Origin: Flammeovirgaceae bacterium
GTDB lineage: Bacteria > Bacteroidota > Bacteroidia > Cytophagales > Cyclobacteriaceae
Length of the DNA: 64,000 bases
Assembly (NCBI GenBank): GCA_016712035.1
Contig: JADJRT010000005.1
Coordinates: forward strand, 62,001-126,000
Direction: 5' to 3'
Part shown: in pieces, positions 52,887 through 63,178 of the stretch
Layout of the letters: every line of letters starts with the position of its first letter
Numbering within the stretch: position 1 is the first letter of the stretch
Program-made: the position numbers and the translations under genes
Notes under the pieces: model-generated
The model's database searches: none
What the model saw: only the letters and a program-made list of their open reading frames with translations
Told to the model about the DNA's origin: nothing

Positions 52887-54038
52887 CTTGTTAATTGACC
52901 TTTTAAAGCAGCCCAAAAAGGGCGAGCAATTTTCAATAATGGAAATCGATCATATATGGGTTTTTCTATCGGATAATCAGAGTGTGCGCGGGGTGGAGAG
53001 CACATAATTTCTTCAAACTCTATTTTGGTTAGGCGAAGTTTCTTTAGAACAAAATCATAATCTAACTGAAAAAGCTGGGGATCGTAGATAGGCTTTTCAA
53101 GTTCAGCCAAAGCTTCCTCGCGGGTTATCTGCTTCGAGCAAATAAGGGTTGAAAGGTGAGCTCTTCTTTTATCAATATTAAATTTATTTGGCAGTATATA
53201 CCCCTGATAGAATCGTAAATACAGACTCATAGTGCTTACCCCCATAATCGCGCCATCCCAATTCTTTCTTCAATTCTTCCTTTGCTAAATCTTTATTATA
53301 GGAGATTAAGTTTAACGGGGAGACAGATTGGATATCCCCTAACTCCGCTCGCACTCTTGTTTTAACATCCAGCAGCGGGTAGGTTTTGAATGGCTTGTTG
53401 ACGAATTTTTTTTGAATAGCTCGGATGTGAATGTAATCGGCCTTGTGGTGAATCCAATGCTGGGGTAATATGGCCTCGGTAACGATATTCGTACCGCTTA
53501 AAATAAATTTTATGTTTTCCTTTAATGCGAGTCTAAACAATGTTGCTATAATAGCGTGATCGGTAATCATTTCTATATCCACTACGGAGGCTCGCAAAAA
53601 AGCTACCTGTAAGTTTCTAAATTCTTCCCACTGAATTACAAGCGTGTGTAAATCAAATCCTAGAATTGAAATTGTCTTTTCGATATTGTTAACTGCAAGC
53701 TCTGAATTCCATCCATTATCGAAATGAACGATGAGTGGGCGTAACCCCCATTGCTTTGCTTTTAACGCTAAGTAGGAACTATCAACGCCTCCACTGAGTC
53801 CTAAAATAGAATCGTATCTATTTTGCTTTCCCGTTTTCTTGACTTTCTCAATCAATGCGGTCAACCTCCTATTCGCTTCAGGAATAGGCGGAACATAAGC
53901 GGCTTCCAGATCTTCATAGCTCCGGCAATAGTTGCAAACACCAGTTGCATCCAGTGTTAATTCCTCATCATCGTTTGAATCTAGGATACAATGAGTACAC
54001 TGCCTGTATTTTTTTGAGTTAGCATCAACCTTCTCCAT
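52883..54038 (-). CDS. N-acetyl sugar amidotransferase (WbpG/PseA-like), frameshifted
   Basis: About 384 residues. PP-loop ATP pyrophosphatase LGLSGGVDSSYLALKA, an N-terminal zinc-finger-like pair CTHC...CNYC, and the C-terminal FYQGYILPNKFNIDKRRAHLS then TREEALAELEKPIYDPQLF, typical of WbpG/PseA. The family turns an acetamido into an acetamidino group on nonulosonic or 2,3-diamino uronic acids. The ATG at 54038 lies within the flippase gene's end (14-base overlap). One frame change near 53215 splits it into 53184-54065 and 52883-53245. Confidence 0.88.
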
Positions 54039-55457
54039 TCGGTGCCTTTTTAAACCTCCCTGCAAAAAAGATAAGATAATCCTTGTATAAAAAAATAAGT
54101 ACCATTGCTATGCCCAACCCTGAAACAAGTTTTACCCAAAAATCTATTAAAAAAAAGTAGTCAACTATCACAAAACTAACCACGCAAAATAGCGATGTTG
54201 CGAATGGACTCCAGGCCAGCTGAAGCGGGTATAATCTATTTGCAAACCAACTTCTAAAAACAAAAAACATACAATAGGTGGCAGCAGCAGTCATGGCTGC
54301 ACCGGACGATCCCCATTTAGGAATTAAGAGGAAAGCGAATAACGCATTGAATGCAAGTGTGATTACATTAATTACCAAATGAAAATGAGTTTTACTTTTA
54401 AAGTTGATTCCCACAAAAGTAATCTCAGAAAGTGTATAGAAATAGGGAACAAACAAAAGAAAGGGAAAGAACGCAATAGCCGGATAGAACTGCTCATCAA
54501 TGAGCCCTTTCAACAACGGTTTACCAATTACCGCTGCCGTAATCACAGCAAGTATTAAAAAATTCAGAAGAGAGAAAGTTTCTGCATAGAATCTTTTATC
54601 CTGCTCATTGCGATGAAAGCGTTCCATACTATAGGGTACCCAGTAAAGGTGAAAACCTGATTGCAGAATAGTAAAAGCGTATGAAATTCTCAATGCAAGG
54701 CTATAAATCCCCATCTCTTCCAGGTTGCCAAAATAGCGAAGGAAAAACGATCTGAACTTGAAAATAAAAAATCAAGTAGAAATGTGGGCACAAATGGAAA
54801 TCCAAAAAGCAAAGCCTGTTTAATCACCTGTTTGCTTGGCCGCATTTTCAACACAAATTGATGAATTTTAATAAATCGGCCATAAATGATTAGCAATTGA
54901 ACTGAGAGACTAACTAAAGAACCTATTAGAAATGCCTGAAAGGTTCGCTCAACTAAAAGCAAGTAACAAAAGAAGACCCCATAATTTATCAAAGAGGTAG
55001 ACACCTGAAGGAAAGAAAATTTCAACCCAGCCTTTTGCATTCTAAGATGTGATGTGCCCACATTGTTTAGTGAGGCCAGCAACGAAATTATTGCCAATTG
55101 AATACCCAAAGTATAATTTGAAGAGTAAGTATCTGTGATGAATAAATTTAATTCGCGATTAAGTAGCAGAAGAATAGAGCTTACTATAAAGAAGGAGCCA
55201 AAAATGGGTAGAATGCAATTAATCAGTAGGCGTTCAGGTTCCATTTTTTTTTCATGGTAAAACCGAACGAGAACCTGATCCATACCAACTGTAAAAAGAT
55301 AGGTTAGCAGTGTTTGAGTTAAAATAAACAGGGCATACTTTCCATATTCAGATGGAGACAAAAGGAATGTCGAAATAGGGGCAAATAAAAAGGAGAGACC
55401 AAAATTGATCCACGTCCCTAATGAAAAACTTACTAGCTTCTTTACCTCTTTTATCAT
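54025..55457 (-). CDS. Polysaccharide flippase (Wzx/MATE-like), frameshifted
   Basis: About 477 residues with 12-14 membrane segments. Opens MIKEVKKLVSFSLGTWINFGLSFLFAPISTFLLSPSEYGKYALF, the usual Wzx/oligosaccharide flippase start. The C-terminal half reads MGIYSLALRISYAF, then LLIPKWGSSGAAMTAAATYCMFF. It moves lipid-linked repeat units across the inner membrane. The frame is lost near 54735-54745; one added base gives FFLRYFGNLEEMGIYSLALR. Pieces 54690-55457 and 54025-54714. Start overlaps the preceding glycosyltransferase stop by four bases. Confidence 0.87.
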
Positions 55458-56592
55458 GAAGCTGAAATTAAGGATTCAATCAACTCAATTTCCTGGGGCA
55501 TCGTTACCTTTACCGAACACTTTTTTAAAATTGCCTCGGTAGCATTTTGCGACATTTCAGAGAAGATAGCAGGATTGGCATATAGATATTCAATTCGCTC
55601 GGCAATCTCTTTTGCACTTTTTGTGGTACAACCATTAACCCCATCTTTTACAAATTCGGGAATGGCCGTTACCGAACTTGTGATAGGCACCAGTCCGCTG
55701 GCCATAGCTTCGCACATGGAAACTCCCTGCGCATCCTGCCGGGTTGGGGATAAAAATATTCCAAATTGCTTATGCTTTTCAGCAATCTCTTCTTGACGAA
55801 GAAAAGTATTATAGCAAAAAATATTTTTGAACTTAGTCAACGGTGCAGTGAGTTGTTTGAAAAGGTAGCCCTTTCCATGCAACTCAATAGTTAGTTCGTT
55901 AAAAAAAGGTTTTTCACTTAATTCTAAAATGGCGTTAATGGCAATATCCACAGCGTATTTTCTAGAATTAAACGACCGTATTAATAGTATTCTTTTCCGT
56001 TGCTCAATATTTTTTTCGACATACTTAAACAAAGTAGAATCAATGCCGTTTGGAATAATTTTTGAATTATCAAACTCTACATTAACATCCGAAGAAGCGA
56101 TTCTCTTCATCCAATCAGACACAAAGACAAAACAAATATCCTTTTGATGATTTGCTTTTTTGGTAAAATTATGAAGCCATTTTAACTGCTTAGTATTTTT
56201 TAAAAAGTAAGCTGGCAAATATCTCAGCGCTCGAGGGTATTATAATCAAAAAGTCGCCTTCGCCAACTGAGTGCCTCATAGCCATGCACAAATATGGCAA
56301 GTGGCCTTTTTGTGCTTAGAAAAAAATCCATCAATTGCCATTGAATAAAGTGGACAATAAGAATTTGCGGATTCGCATCTGTAATTTCCTGTTTCACTTT
56401 GTTTATATCGCTCGACATGAAAACATTAACACCATCCCAGGTATAGCGGGCATCCTTTGTTAGCAAAGTATTTAAGCCAATCACTCGAACTTTCCAATGC
56501 GCTGGATACCCTTTTACCCGGGTGTGAACAAACACATCACCGTATAAATTTTCCTCTCGCGGGTAGTCTGGGTCAACTACAACTATCTCCAT
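55454..56592 (-). CDS. Glycosyltransferase family 4-like, frameshifted
   Basis: About 379 residues. N-terminal part 56224-56592 (MEIVVVDPDYPREENLYGDVFVHTRVKGYP, AIFVHGYEALSWRRR) and C-terminal part 55454-56218 (CFVFVSDWMKRIAS, KIIPNGIDSTLFKYV, ILLIRSFNSRKYAVDIAINAI, FLSPTRQDAQGVSMCEAMASGLVPITSSVTAIPEFV), with the EGxxxxEAMA-like donor motif GVSMCEAMA. One small indel near 56221 joins them. Acts in the polysaccharide pathway; sugar unknown. Confidence 0.85.
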
Positions 56593-56739
56593 TCAAACAT
56601 TAAAATTAGATAAGGATTTTTGCTCGTTCGTGCGCCAAAAATCAGACGCGCAAAACTAATTTTATAATTTCATCTTTCATTCCATTAGTTACACCTTTTT
56701 GCCCAAAGAGCGTATTTTTGTGGCTACTAATAAATTGAA

Positions 56740-57729
56740 ATGACGTGTCTTGTTACTGGCGGAGCTGGATTTATTGGGGCTCATGTTTCGAGTGAACTTT
56801 TAAAACTTGGTCAAAAGGTTGTTATTCTGGATGATTTGAGTGGAGGTTTCGAAGAAAACATTCCTCAAAACGCACTTTTTATTAAAGGAAGCATTACTGA
56901 TACCGCGCTTCTGGCAGACCTATTTAAGACTTACCAATTCGATTATGTTTATCACTTGGCTGCCTATGCAGCCGAAGGACTTAGTCATTTTATCCGGAGA
57001 TTTAATTATGAAAATAATCTGATCGGAAGCATTAATCTGATCAACGAAAGTGTAAAACATAAGGTGAAATGCTTTGTGTTTACCTCCTCCATTGCCGTGT
57101 ATGGAAAGGGTCAGTTGCCCATGAGTGAAAATCTAACTCCGCTACCGGAAGATCCTTATGGTATTGCAAAACTGGCGGTGGAGCAAGATTTAAAATGTGC
57201 GCATGAAATGTTTGGGTTGGATTTCATCATTTTCAGGCCACACAATGTGTATGGCGAATATCAAAACCTGGGCGACAAGTATAGAAATGTGGTCGGTATT
57301 TTTATGAACCAACTGATGCAGGACATTCCTCTTACTATTTTTGGCGATGGAAGTCAATCGCGTGCGTTTAGTTATGTTGGCGATATTGCCCCCACAATAG
57401 CAAATTCCGTAAATGTCCCCGCGGCTAAAAATCAAATATTCAACATTGGAGCTGATGTGCAGTGTAGCGTTAAGTACCTCGCCACTGAGGTTTGCAAAGC
57501 CATGGGCAAAGAAGGACTCATAAGGTACCTGGATGCGCGTAATGAAGTTGCGCATGCCTATTCAAACCATGAAAAAGCAAATACTGTTTTTGGAAAAAAT
57601 AATTCAACCCCACTGCAAGAAGGTTTAAAAAAAATGGCTTATTGGGCTTTGGAGACTGGTTCAAAAAAAAGTACAATATTCAGTCATATTGAAATCAACG
57701 AAAAACTACCAGCCATTTGGTTGGAATAA
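56740..57729 (+). CDS. NAD-dependent epimerase/dehydratase (extended SDR)
   Basis: 329 residues. Nucleotide loop VTGGAGFIGAHVSSELL, catalytic Ser-Tyr-Lys as FTSSIAVYG and DPYGIAKLAVEQD, substrate region FRPHNVYGEYQNLGDKYRNVVGIFMNQLM and FGDGSQSRAFSYVGDIA. Most like UDP-glucose/GlcNAc 4-epimerases and related nucleotide-sugar enzymes. The specific reaction is not certain. Intact; a TATTTTTG -7-like box lies at 56713-56720. Confidence 0.88.
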   Translation: MTCLVTGGAGFIGAHVSSELLKLGQKVVILDDLSGGFEENIPQNALFIKGSITDTALLADLFKTYQFDYVYHLAAYAAEGLSHFIRRFNYENNLIGSINLINESVKHKVKCFVFTSSIAVYGKGQLPMSENLTPLPEDPYGIAKLAVEQDLKCAHEMFGLDFIIFRPHNVYGEYQNLGDKYRNVVGIFMNQLMQDIPLTIFGDGSQSRAFSYVGDIAPTIANSVNVPAAKNQIFNIGADVQCSVKYLATEVCKAMGKEGLIRYLDARNEVAHAYSNHEKANTVFGKNNSTPLQEGLKKMAYWALETGSKKSTIFSHIEINEKLPAIWLE

Positions 57730-57738
57730 TCCGTTCCC

Positions 57739-58824
57739 TTGAAAAAAATACTGTTTATAACCGCTCATCGCAAAGATCGCGCGCCTAACCAACGATTCCG
57801 GTTTGAACAATACATCTCCTTCCTGTCAGCAAATGGATTTGAATGCACATTATCTCCACTAATAATCTCCGCAGAAGAAGATAAGCGCTTTTATTCGTCA
57901 GGATCTCACTTTAGAAAAATCAGCTTAGGTGTGAAACTTGCCTGGAGGAGGTTCAACGATACAATAAGGGCAAATTCATTTGACATAATTTTTATTGCCC
58001 GTGAAGCCTTTATTATGGGATCGATCTTTTTTGAGAGACGCTTTTCCAAGAGCAAGGCAAAAATCATTTTCGATTTTGATGATTCCATTTGGATGAATGT
58101 GATTTCGGGTAACAATCAAAAATTTTCATGGCTAAAGGATGGATCAAAAACCGGAAAAATTATTTCGTTGGCTAACCTTGCTTTTGCTGGAAACGAATAT
58201 CTGGCTTCCTACGCCAGAAGGTTTAACCCCAACGTTGTTATTTTACCAACCACCATCGACACAAATCTTTACTTGCCCGACTACAAGGCCAGCAATGAAA
58301 TAATAACCATTGGATGGAGTGGAAGCGTTTCGACTATTGAGCATTTCCAATATGCGATACCCGCCCTACGAATCTTGAAAAAAAAATATGGTGACAAGAT
58401 AAATATCAGTGTAATTGGTGACGAAAATTTTCAGATAGAAGATTTAGGTATAAAGGGTAAACCCTGGCGAATGGATACTGAACTCGAAGATTTACGTGCC
58501 TTCGATATTGGAATAATGCCACTCCCAGACACGGAATGGACCTGGGGGAAATGTGGTTTAAAGGGCCTTCAATATATGGCTTTAGAAATCCCCACTGTGT
58601 TGTCTCCGGTAGGAGTTAACAATCAAATAATAATCAACGGCATTAACGGGTTTCTGGCAGATCAAATTGAAGATTGGGTTACCAAACTATCAGCGTTGAT
58701 TGATAATGCTGAACTTCGGGTTGCTTTGGGTCGTGCAGGTCGTAAAACAGTAGTTGAAAAATATTCCGTGTTAAGTTTACAGAACACCTACCTGAATATG
58801 TTCAATTCAATCCTGAAGTCTTAA
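57739..58824 (+). CDS. Glycosyltransferase, GT-B fold
   Basis: 361 residues with a TTG start at 57739 (MKKILFITAHRKDRAPNQRFRFEQY). Middle IFDFDDSIWMNVIS, ANLAFAGNEYLASYARRF; C-terminal half ITIGWSGSVSTIEHF, IGIMPLPDTEWTWGKCGLKGLQYMALEIPTVLSPVGVN. The latter is the GT4 donor pocket with conserved Glu/Lys. It follows the epimerase by 9 bases and is probably in the same transcript. Overlaps the minus-strand membrane protein by 18 bases at its end. Confidence 0.84.
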   Translation: MKKILFITAHRKDRAPNQRFRFEQYISFLSANGFECTLSPLIISAEEDKRFYSSGSHFRKISLGVKLAWRRFNDTIRANSFDIIFIAREAFIMGSIFFERRFSKSKAKIIFDFDDSIWMNVISGNNQKFSWLKDGSKTGKIISLANLAFAGNEYLASYARRFNPNVVILPTTIDTNLYLPDYKASNEIITIGWSGSVSTIEHFQYAIPALRILKKKYGDKINISVIGDENFQIEDLGIKGKPWRMDTELEDLRAFDIGIMPLPDTEWTWGKCGLKGLQYMALEIPTVLSPVGVNNQIIINGINGFLADQIEDWVTKLSALIDNAELRVALGRAGRKTVVEKYSVLSLQNTYLNMFNSILKS

Positions 58825-60172
58825 GATTTTCTCCTCTTTCCATGTGGAATAAATAATAGCCAACATAGACCAATAGAAAGGCAACAAAGGAATTTTATAC
58901 CTTGATAAGGTTCCAAAATTAAAAGTCGAAACACCCACCCCAACAGCAAAAATTATTACAAACACCAGACAAAATATAATCTCCGCTCTTATGTACTTGA
59001 AAATATTTGCTCTTACTGTAAACAGAACATACACGGTAAAGCAGAGAGTTAAAAGCGCTTCCAACGAAGACAATGCCATTAATGGGTTCTTTACTTCCCA
59101 AAAATAAGGTCTGAATAATGAAACATTTAGAGCTGCGGGGGCCATGGTTATCATACTTTGCCAAGTTCCATCCAATTTACCAAGTGTATATCCCGAACCA
59201 TCTCCGGTTCGAGCACCCCAACCATATCGAATATCATGCGCAGTTATCATTGATGTCTTGGCAATTCGGTCAAGCGAATATCTGGAGTCATCGCCCATAA
59301 TGTTATTTATTACAATATAGGACAAGACTATACTCAAAACCGTTACGGTCGGGATCAATAGCAACCTGGAAACAGCCGACCGAATTCTTAATATATAATT
59401 TGAAGCAACCCAAACAATAATTCCTGCCACAAGGCTAATAAGTATATATTTCTTAACAGAAAAAATTACATAAAATGAAACAAATCAAAAGCGACACGTT
59501 TAGAATACTGATTTTACGATCGATAATTAATCTAGAAACGCAATAGGTACTTATTCCAACAAAGGCAAGTGTTACAGTGTCCTTTAAAATTCCAGAACCC
59601 CAAAAAATTACTGAAGGAACAAACAAACATGAATAAGCCAAAATTCTATATGCTTTAGGATATGAGGTATAGAAAGTCAGATACAACATCCAACCACCAA
59701 TAAATGACAAAACTGAGAAAAGAACCGCAGTTGCAGAATAGGAAGAGAATGTAATTAAATCGAAAATAGTTGCAATCTGAATTATGAAAAACGAACTTGA
59801 ATCTCGCCAATACCAGATTTTTTCTGCTATGCTCCACAGGCCAGCACCATATGTACCGTGATAAAAAAAGGCTTTTATTCCATTGGCTGGTGTTTCTATT
59901 AGAGCTTCCCAAAGAGGCCTGCTTCCATGAGTATGATAGGTAAATGTATCGCCACCCGAATAATAAAATTGATAGATAAAGCCCAACGCGAGAGCCCCTA
60001 TTATTTTAACCGTAAGTGCAGGAATAAAATAAACACGATTAACTTCGTCCGTGACCGAGGATCGAATTCCAAAGGCAAGGCCATAGATCAGAATGAGAAC
60101 AATGGGTGTTACGATTAAGTCTGGATTTCCATATGTGTTAATCTCTGCTAATAACTGCGTATCATAAATCAC
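58807..60172 (-). CDS. Polytopic membrane protein, Wzy-like (polymerase candidate), frameshifted
   Basis: About 455 residues with roughly ten membrane segments. Starts MIYDTQLLAEINTYGNPDLIVTPIVLILIYGL. Conserved-looking GGDTFTYHTHGSRPLW, GTYGAGLWSIAEKIWYWRDSSSFF, and a large loop with SRYSLDRIAKTSMITAHDIRYGWGARTGDGSGY. The place in the cluster and the shape fit an O-antigen/capsule polymerase, but I do not recognise a defined family. The frame breaks near 59440, giving 59453-60172 and 58807-59430. Confidence 0.72.
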
Positions 60173-61068
60173 CTCTTTTTCTTAGCCAAACGCATAGTTG
60201 CATTCCTGTATTTGTTTTCTTCATATAGGGAACCAATAAAGGATCCAGAATTTTTGGCAAAAAAGTTTGACACACGTAATACTCATGAAACGCTATTTCA
60301 TAATTATTTTTTTGGGCGTGCTTTTCGAATGATTTTAGTCCAAACGCATACAAGTGAAATGGCTCATGCATCGGGCTAATATTACACATAATCTGTTAAT
60401 ATAAGTTTGTAATAAAGTTGATAATTTTATTAATAAGCCAATCGGAAGAAGGAACTTCAATATGTATGATCCCATTTGGTTTTAACCACCGAAGGGTCCG
60501 CAAAATGGAATCAGCCGGGCTATAAACATGTTCTAAGACTGCACCAAATGATATAAAGTCGAAGCTGTTTTCAGGATACACAACCTCAATCATTCCAGTT
60601 TTAGTTTATTCGGGTCGATGTTTGTTTTTGAAATCGCCTATCATAAGAGTGTTTGGAGGGCTCAAATCCATGCGCATCAAAGCCAGCATTCGCCAAGGCA
60701 ATCATTTGTTTTCCTAAACCTGCTCATTTCTGATTTTTCTAACCTTCATTATTCTTTTCAGTACTTGTTTCTTGAATAATTTTGTCTTCAACAAAGTACT
60801 CATCCTTCCAATAATCCTCAGGAGGAATGCCGTAATGATCCTGCAAGTTGTTAGGAATGGGTTGTGGATTGGAGTAGATCAGGCCACAATCCTTGCATTT
60901 TAGAACAGTGGTTGTTATCCCAATTTTGTTCCTTGGTTTTTTTCCTTGTGATTGATTTAGGCGTTTCCCCAAAATAGTATGAGTTGTGGTGTCTGAACCA
61001 CACATATTACACCTTTTCAAATAGTTAAATGTGTATTTCTTTTGAAGTATCTCATGCTTCTTCTCCAT
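60162..61068 (-). CDS. SAM-dependent methyltransferase with zinc-finger N-terminus, broken
   Basis: About 300 residues over 60162-61068. The N-terminal part (60739-61068) has two Cys pairs, CNMCGS and CKDCGLIYSNPQP, the zinc module of a group of class I methyltransferases. Between 60594 and 60738 the other frames read GKQMIALANAGFDAHGFEPSKHSY, the SAM-binding region. Then comes SFDFISFGAVLEHVYSPADSILRTLRWLKPNGIIHIEVPS, and a last piece SPMHEPFHLYAFGLKSFEKHAQ. Several indels, plus an in-frame stop at 60396-60398. Likely methylates a sugar in the cluster. Stop overlaps the Wzy-like start by 11 bases. Confidence 0.75.
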
Positions 61069-61101
61069 AGCACATGGTGTCCATTAAATAAATTGTCATG
61101 T

Positions 61102-61132
61102 TTGAATAATTTATAACAAGAAAATTATTCAA
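61102..61132 (-). terminator. AT-rich hairpin between the TPR gene and the polysaccharide cluster
   Basis: TTGAATAATTT (61102-61112) and AAATTATTCAA (61122-61132) are perfectly inverted with a nine-base loop. It follows the TPR gene by a few bases. It is all A/T apart from one pair, so it would be a weak terminator. Confidence 0.4.
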
Positions 61133-61135
61133 AAA

Positions 61136-62346
61136 CTAATCTCCCTTTTCCAAACCCTTCAATCTCTTCTTAGCATCCTTATACGCCTCATCTTTCCGGC
61201 CCGACTTCTTTTTAACTTCTTTAAAGTAACGCTTCGCCTCCGCATTGTTCCCTTGCTTTTGGTTAATCTCACCCAACGAGATCAATGAAAACAAATAATA
61301 CCCCGCTTCGGTAGCCCCAATCTCTTCCGAATACTTTACAGCCAGCTCATAATATTTTTTAGCCTCATCCAGCTTACGCTGATTTTCATACATCTGCCCC
61401 AGAAAGAAGGCCGCATAGCGCCCACTGGTGGCCTCGTACCCAAATTGAGCACTGTCAATTTTTGTTAAAATTAATTTTGATTGTTTCTCCAGCTCGGGAT
61501 AAAACCCGCGGGCATAAAGCATCCGCGCATAGTATCGGTGAAAATAGGGATTGTTCGGATAGGTTTGATACAGATATTCGGAGATCTGATAGGCGCGGAT
61601 CTGATCGTTCTCATAACTGTTCAAAATTCGCATCAACCACACCATAGCTTCGGTGCGTGTAAAAAGGCATTGTATGAAACTTCTTTAGTTGCTTTAACCC
61701 TAATTCCTTGTCCCCTTTTCTAAAAACCACATCAGGGGCTTAAGGGACGAATAGTTTTCAGGCACCCAAACAGAAAAATAATTGTACAACGCATCGCCAA
61801 ACAGCAATTCAGGACTCAGATAGTCTTTCTCACGGCAAACATCCATGTAATTCATGGCCGATTTAGCATCTACTGCCGCTTTGCCCCAATTTTTTCGCTC
61901 TTCGTCCGAGTAAAGTCTGCCTTTAAAACCATGCGCGGCAGCTAAGAAGAAAGCCGCCTCAATTTTATACTCTGGATTTTTTTATATAAATTCTCTGCAA
62001 CTCGAATCGTGCTATCCATGTAGGCAAGAAACCTTTCATCATACTGTGTGCTTTTGGTATTTGGCATAATCTTCCACCACTCACTTAATCCCAAAAGGAA
62101 ATAAGGAAGTGGATGCCACGGATACTTTTGCTTAAACCAACGAAACTGTTGCTCTGCCTTAGCAAAATTAAAATTATAGAGATCGTTGAGCGCATCGCTG
62201 ATCTCCATTTGCATGGCCACGTCTGTAATTAAAATAATGGTTGTATCCTTCTTTGCCTGCGCAAGAGAAGGTGTACCCCAGGGGATTAATCCCACCACAA
62301 ACAAGAACCCCATCAGGGTTTTTTTACAAAAGAATCGCACGCACAT
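61136..62346 (-). CDS. Secreted/periplasmic TPR protein, frameshifted
   Basis: About 403 residues. Signal peptide from Met 1 or Met 12 (MGFLFVVGLIPWGTPSLAQA). Then helical repeats: NDLYNFNFAKAEQQFRWFKQKYPWHPLPYFLLGL, SAMNYMDVCREKDYLSPELLFGDALYNYF (read in the other frames between 61646 and 61941), YLYQTYPNNPYFHRYYARML, ATEAGYYLFSLISLGEINQKQGNNAEAKRYFKEVKKKSG. Typical TPR fold for protein contacts; the partner is unknown. Pieces 61942-62346 and 61136-61645, with the middle out of frame. Possible outer-membrane-facing role, not certain. Confidence 0.78.
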
Positions 62347-62398
62347 TTTACTTTTTCAAATAAACAAAAACTTACCTTCGTATCCATAAAAAAGGAAT

Positions 62399-63031
62399 AT
62401 GGCATCAGAATTAGAAAGCAACTCACTATTCACAACTGACAAAAAATTGACCTTTATCATTTTGTGTATGCTTTCCATTTTACTGTTATACATTAAAAAA
62501 TCATTTATAGAAAACGAAACTGCCGCCTTTGAGTTTCTTCAAGATCGGCCGGAAGGCACCGTATTACGAATAATTAGCGCACTTCAGTTTTTTTCTATTC
62601 CGTTGATCTACCTGTGGAAATTCACGGTGATTGGTTTCGTATTGTGGGTTGGGTGTTTCATGTTTGGATTCCGGATTACGTTTACACAATGTTGGAGCGT
62701 GGTGATGGCTGCAGAATTCATTTTTTTGGTTCCTGAGTTCTTAAAGATTGGTTGGTTTATGGTTGTAGAAACCGATCCAACTCTTCCTGAAATAAGGGCC
62801 TTCTATCCGTTCTCTCTCATGAACCTGGTCGATTACGAAACCATACAAAAACGGTTTGCCTATCCCTTGCGGGCGCTGAGTATTTTCGAAATTTTTTACG
62901 TGCTGATCATGGTAAACGGAGTTCATCTTTTTGCCAAACGTGATAAACGTGCTGCCTGGTGGATTGTCTCCACATCCTATATTTTAATATTCTTACTCTG
63001 GCTGATTTTCTATATCATCGTTTACAAGTAA
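62399..63031 (+). CDS. Polytopic membrane protein, Yip1-like, unknown function
   Basis: 210 residues with five to six hydrophobic segments (approximately 18-33, 58-75, 78-95, 98-118, 150-175, 186-205). The layout, with FTQCWSVVMAAEFIFLVPEFLKIGWF in the middle and IFEIFYVLIMVNGVHLFAKRDKRAAWWIVSTSYILIFLLW at the end, resembles Yip1-domain proteins, but I have no solid motif match. Diverges from the TPR gene by 52 bases. Intact frame. Confidence 0.65.
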   Translation: MASELESNSLFTTDKKLTFIILCMLSILLLYIKKSFIENETAAFEFLQDRPEGTVLRIISALQFFSIPLIYLWKFTVIGFVLWVGCFMFGFRITFTQCWSVVMAAEFIFLVPEFLKIGWFMVVETDPTLPEIRAFYPFSLMNLVDYETIQKRFAYPLRALSIFEIFYVLIMVNGVHLFAKRDKRAAWWIVSTSYILIFLLWLIFYIIVYK

Positions 63032-63178
63032 GCTCAAAACTCAACTTTCCATCGAAATGACTCATCCCTAGCAACATGAGTCAAAAGTCTGCGTTAAACT
63101 GCCTACCGGATTATCTACGGAAGTATTCAGAATGCACATATTTTCTCTATTTTCGCCCCTTAATTCAAAGCAAAGAGC

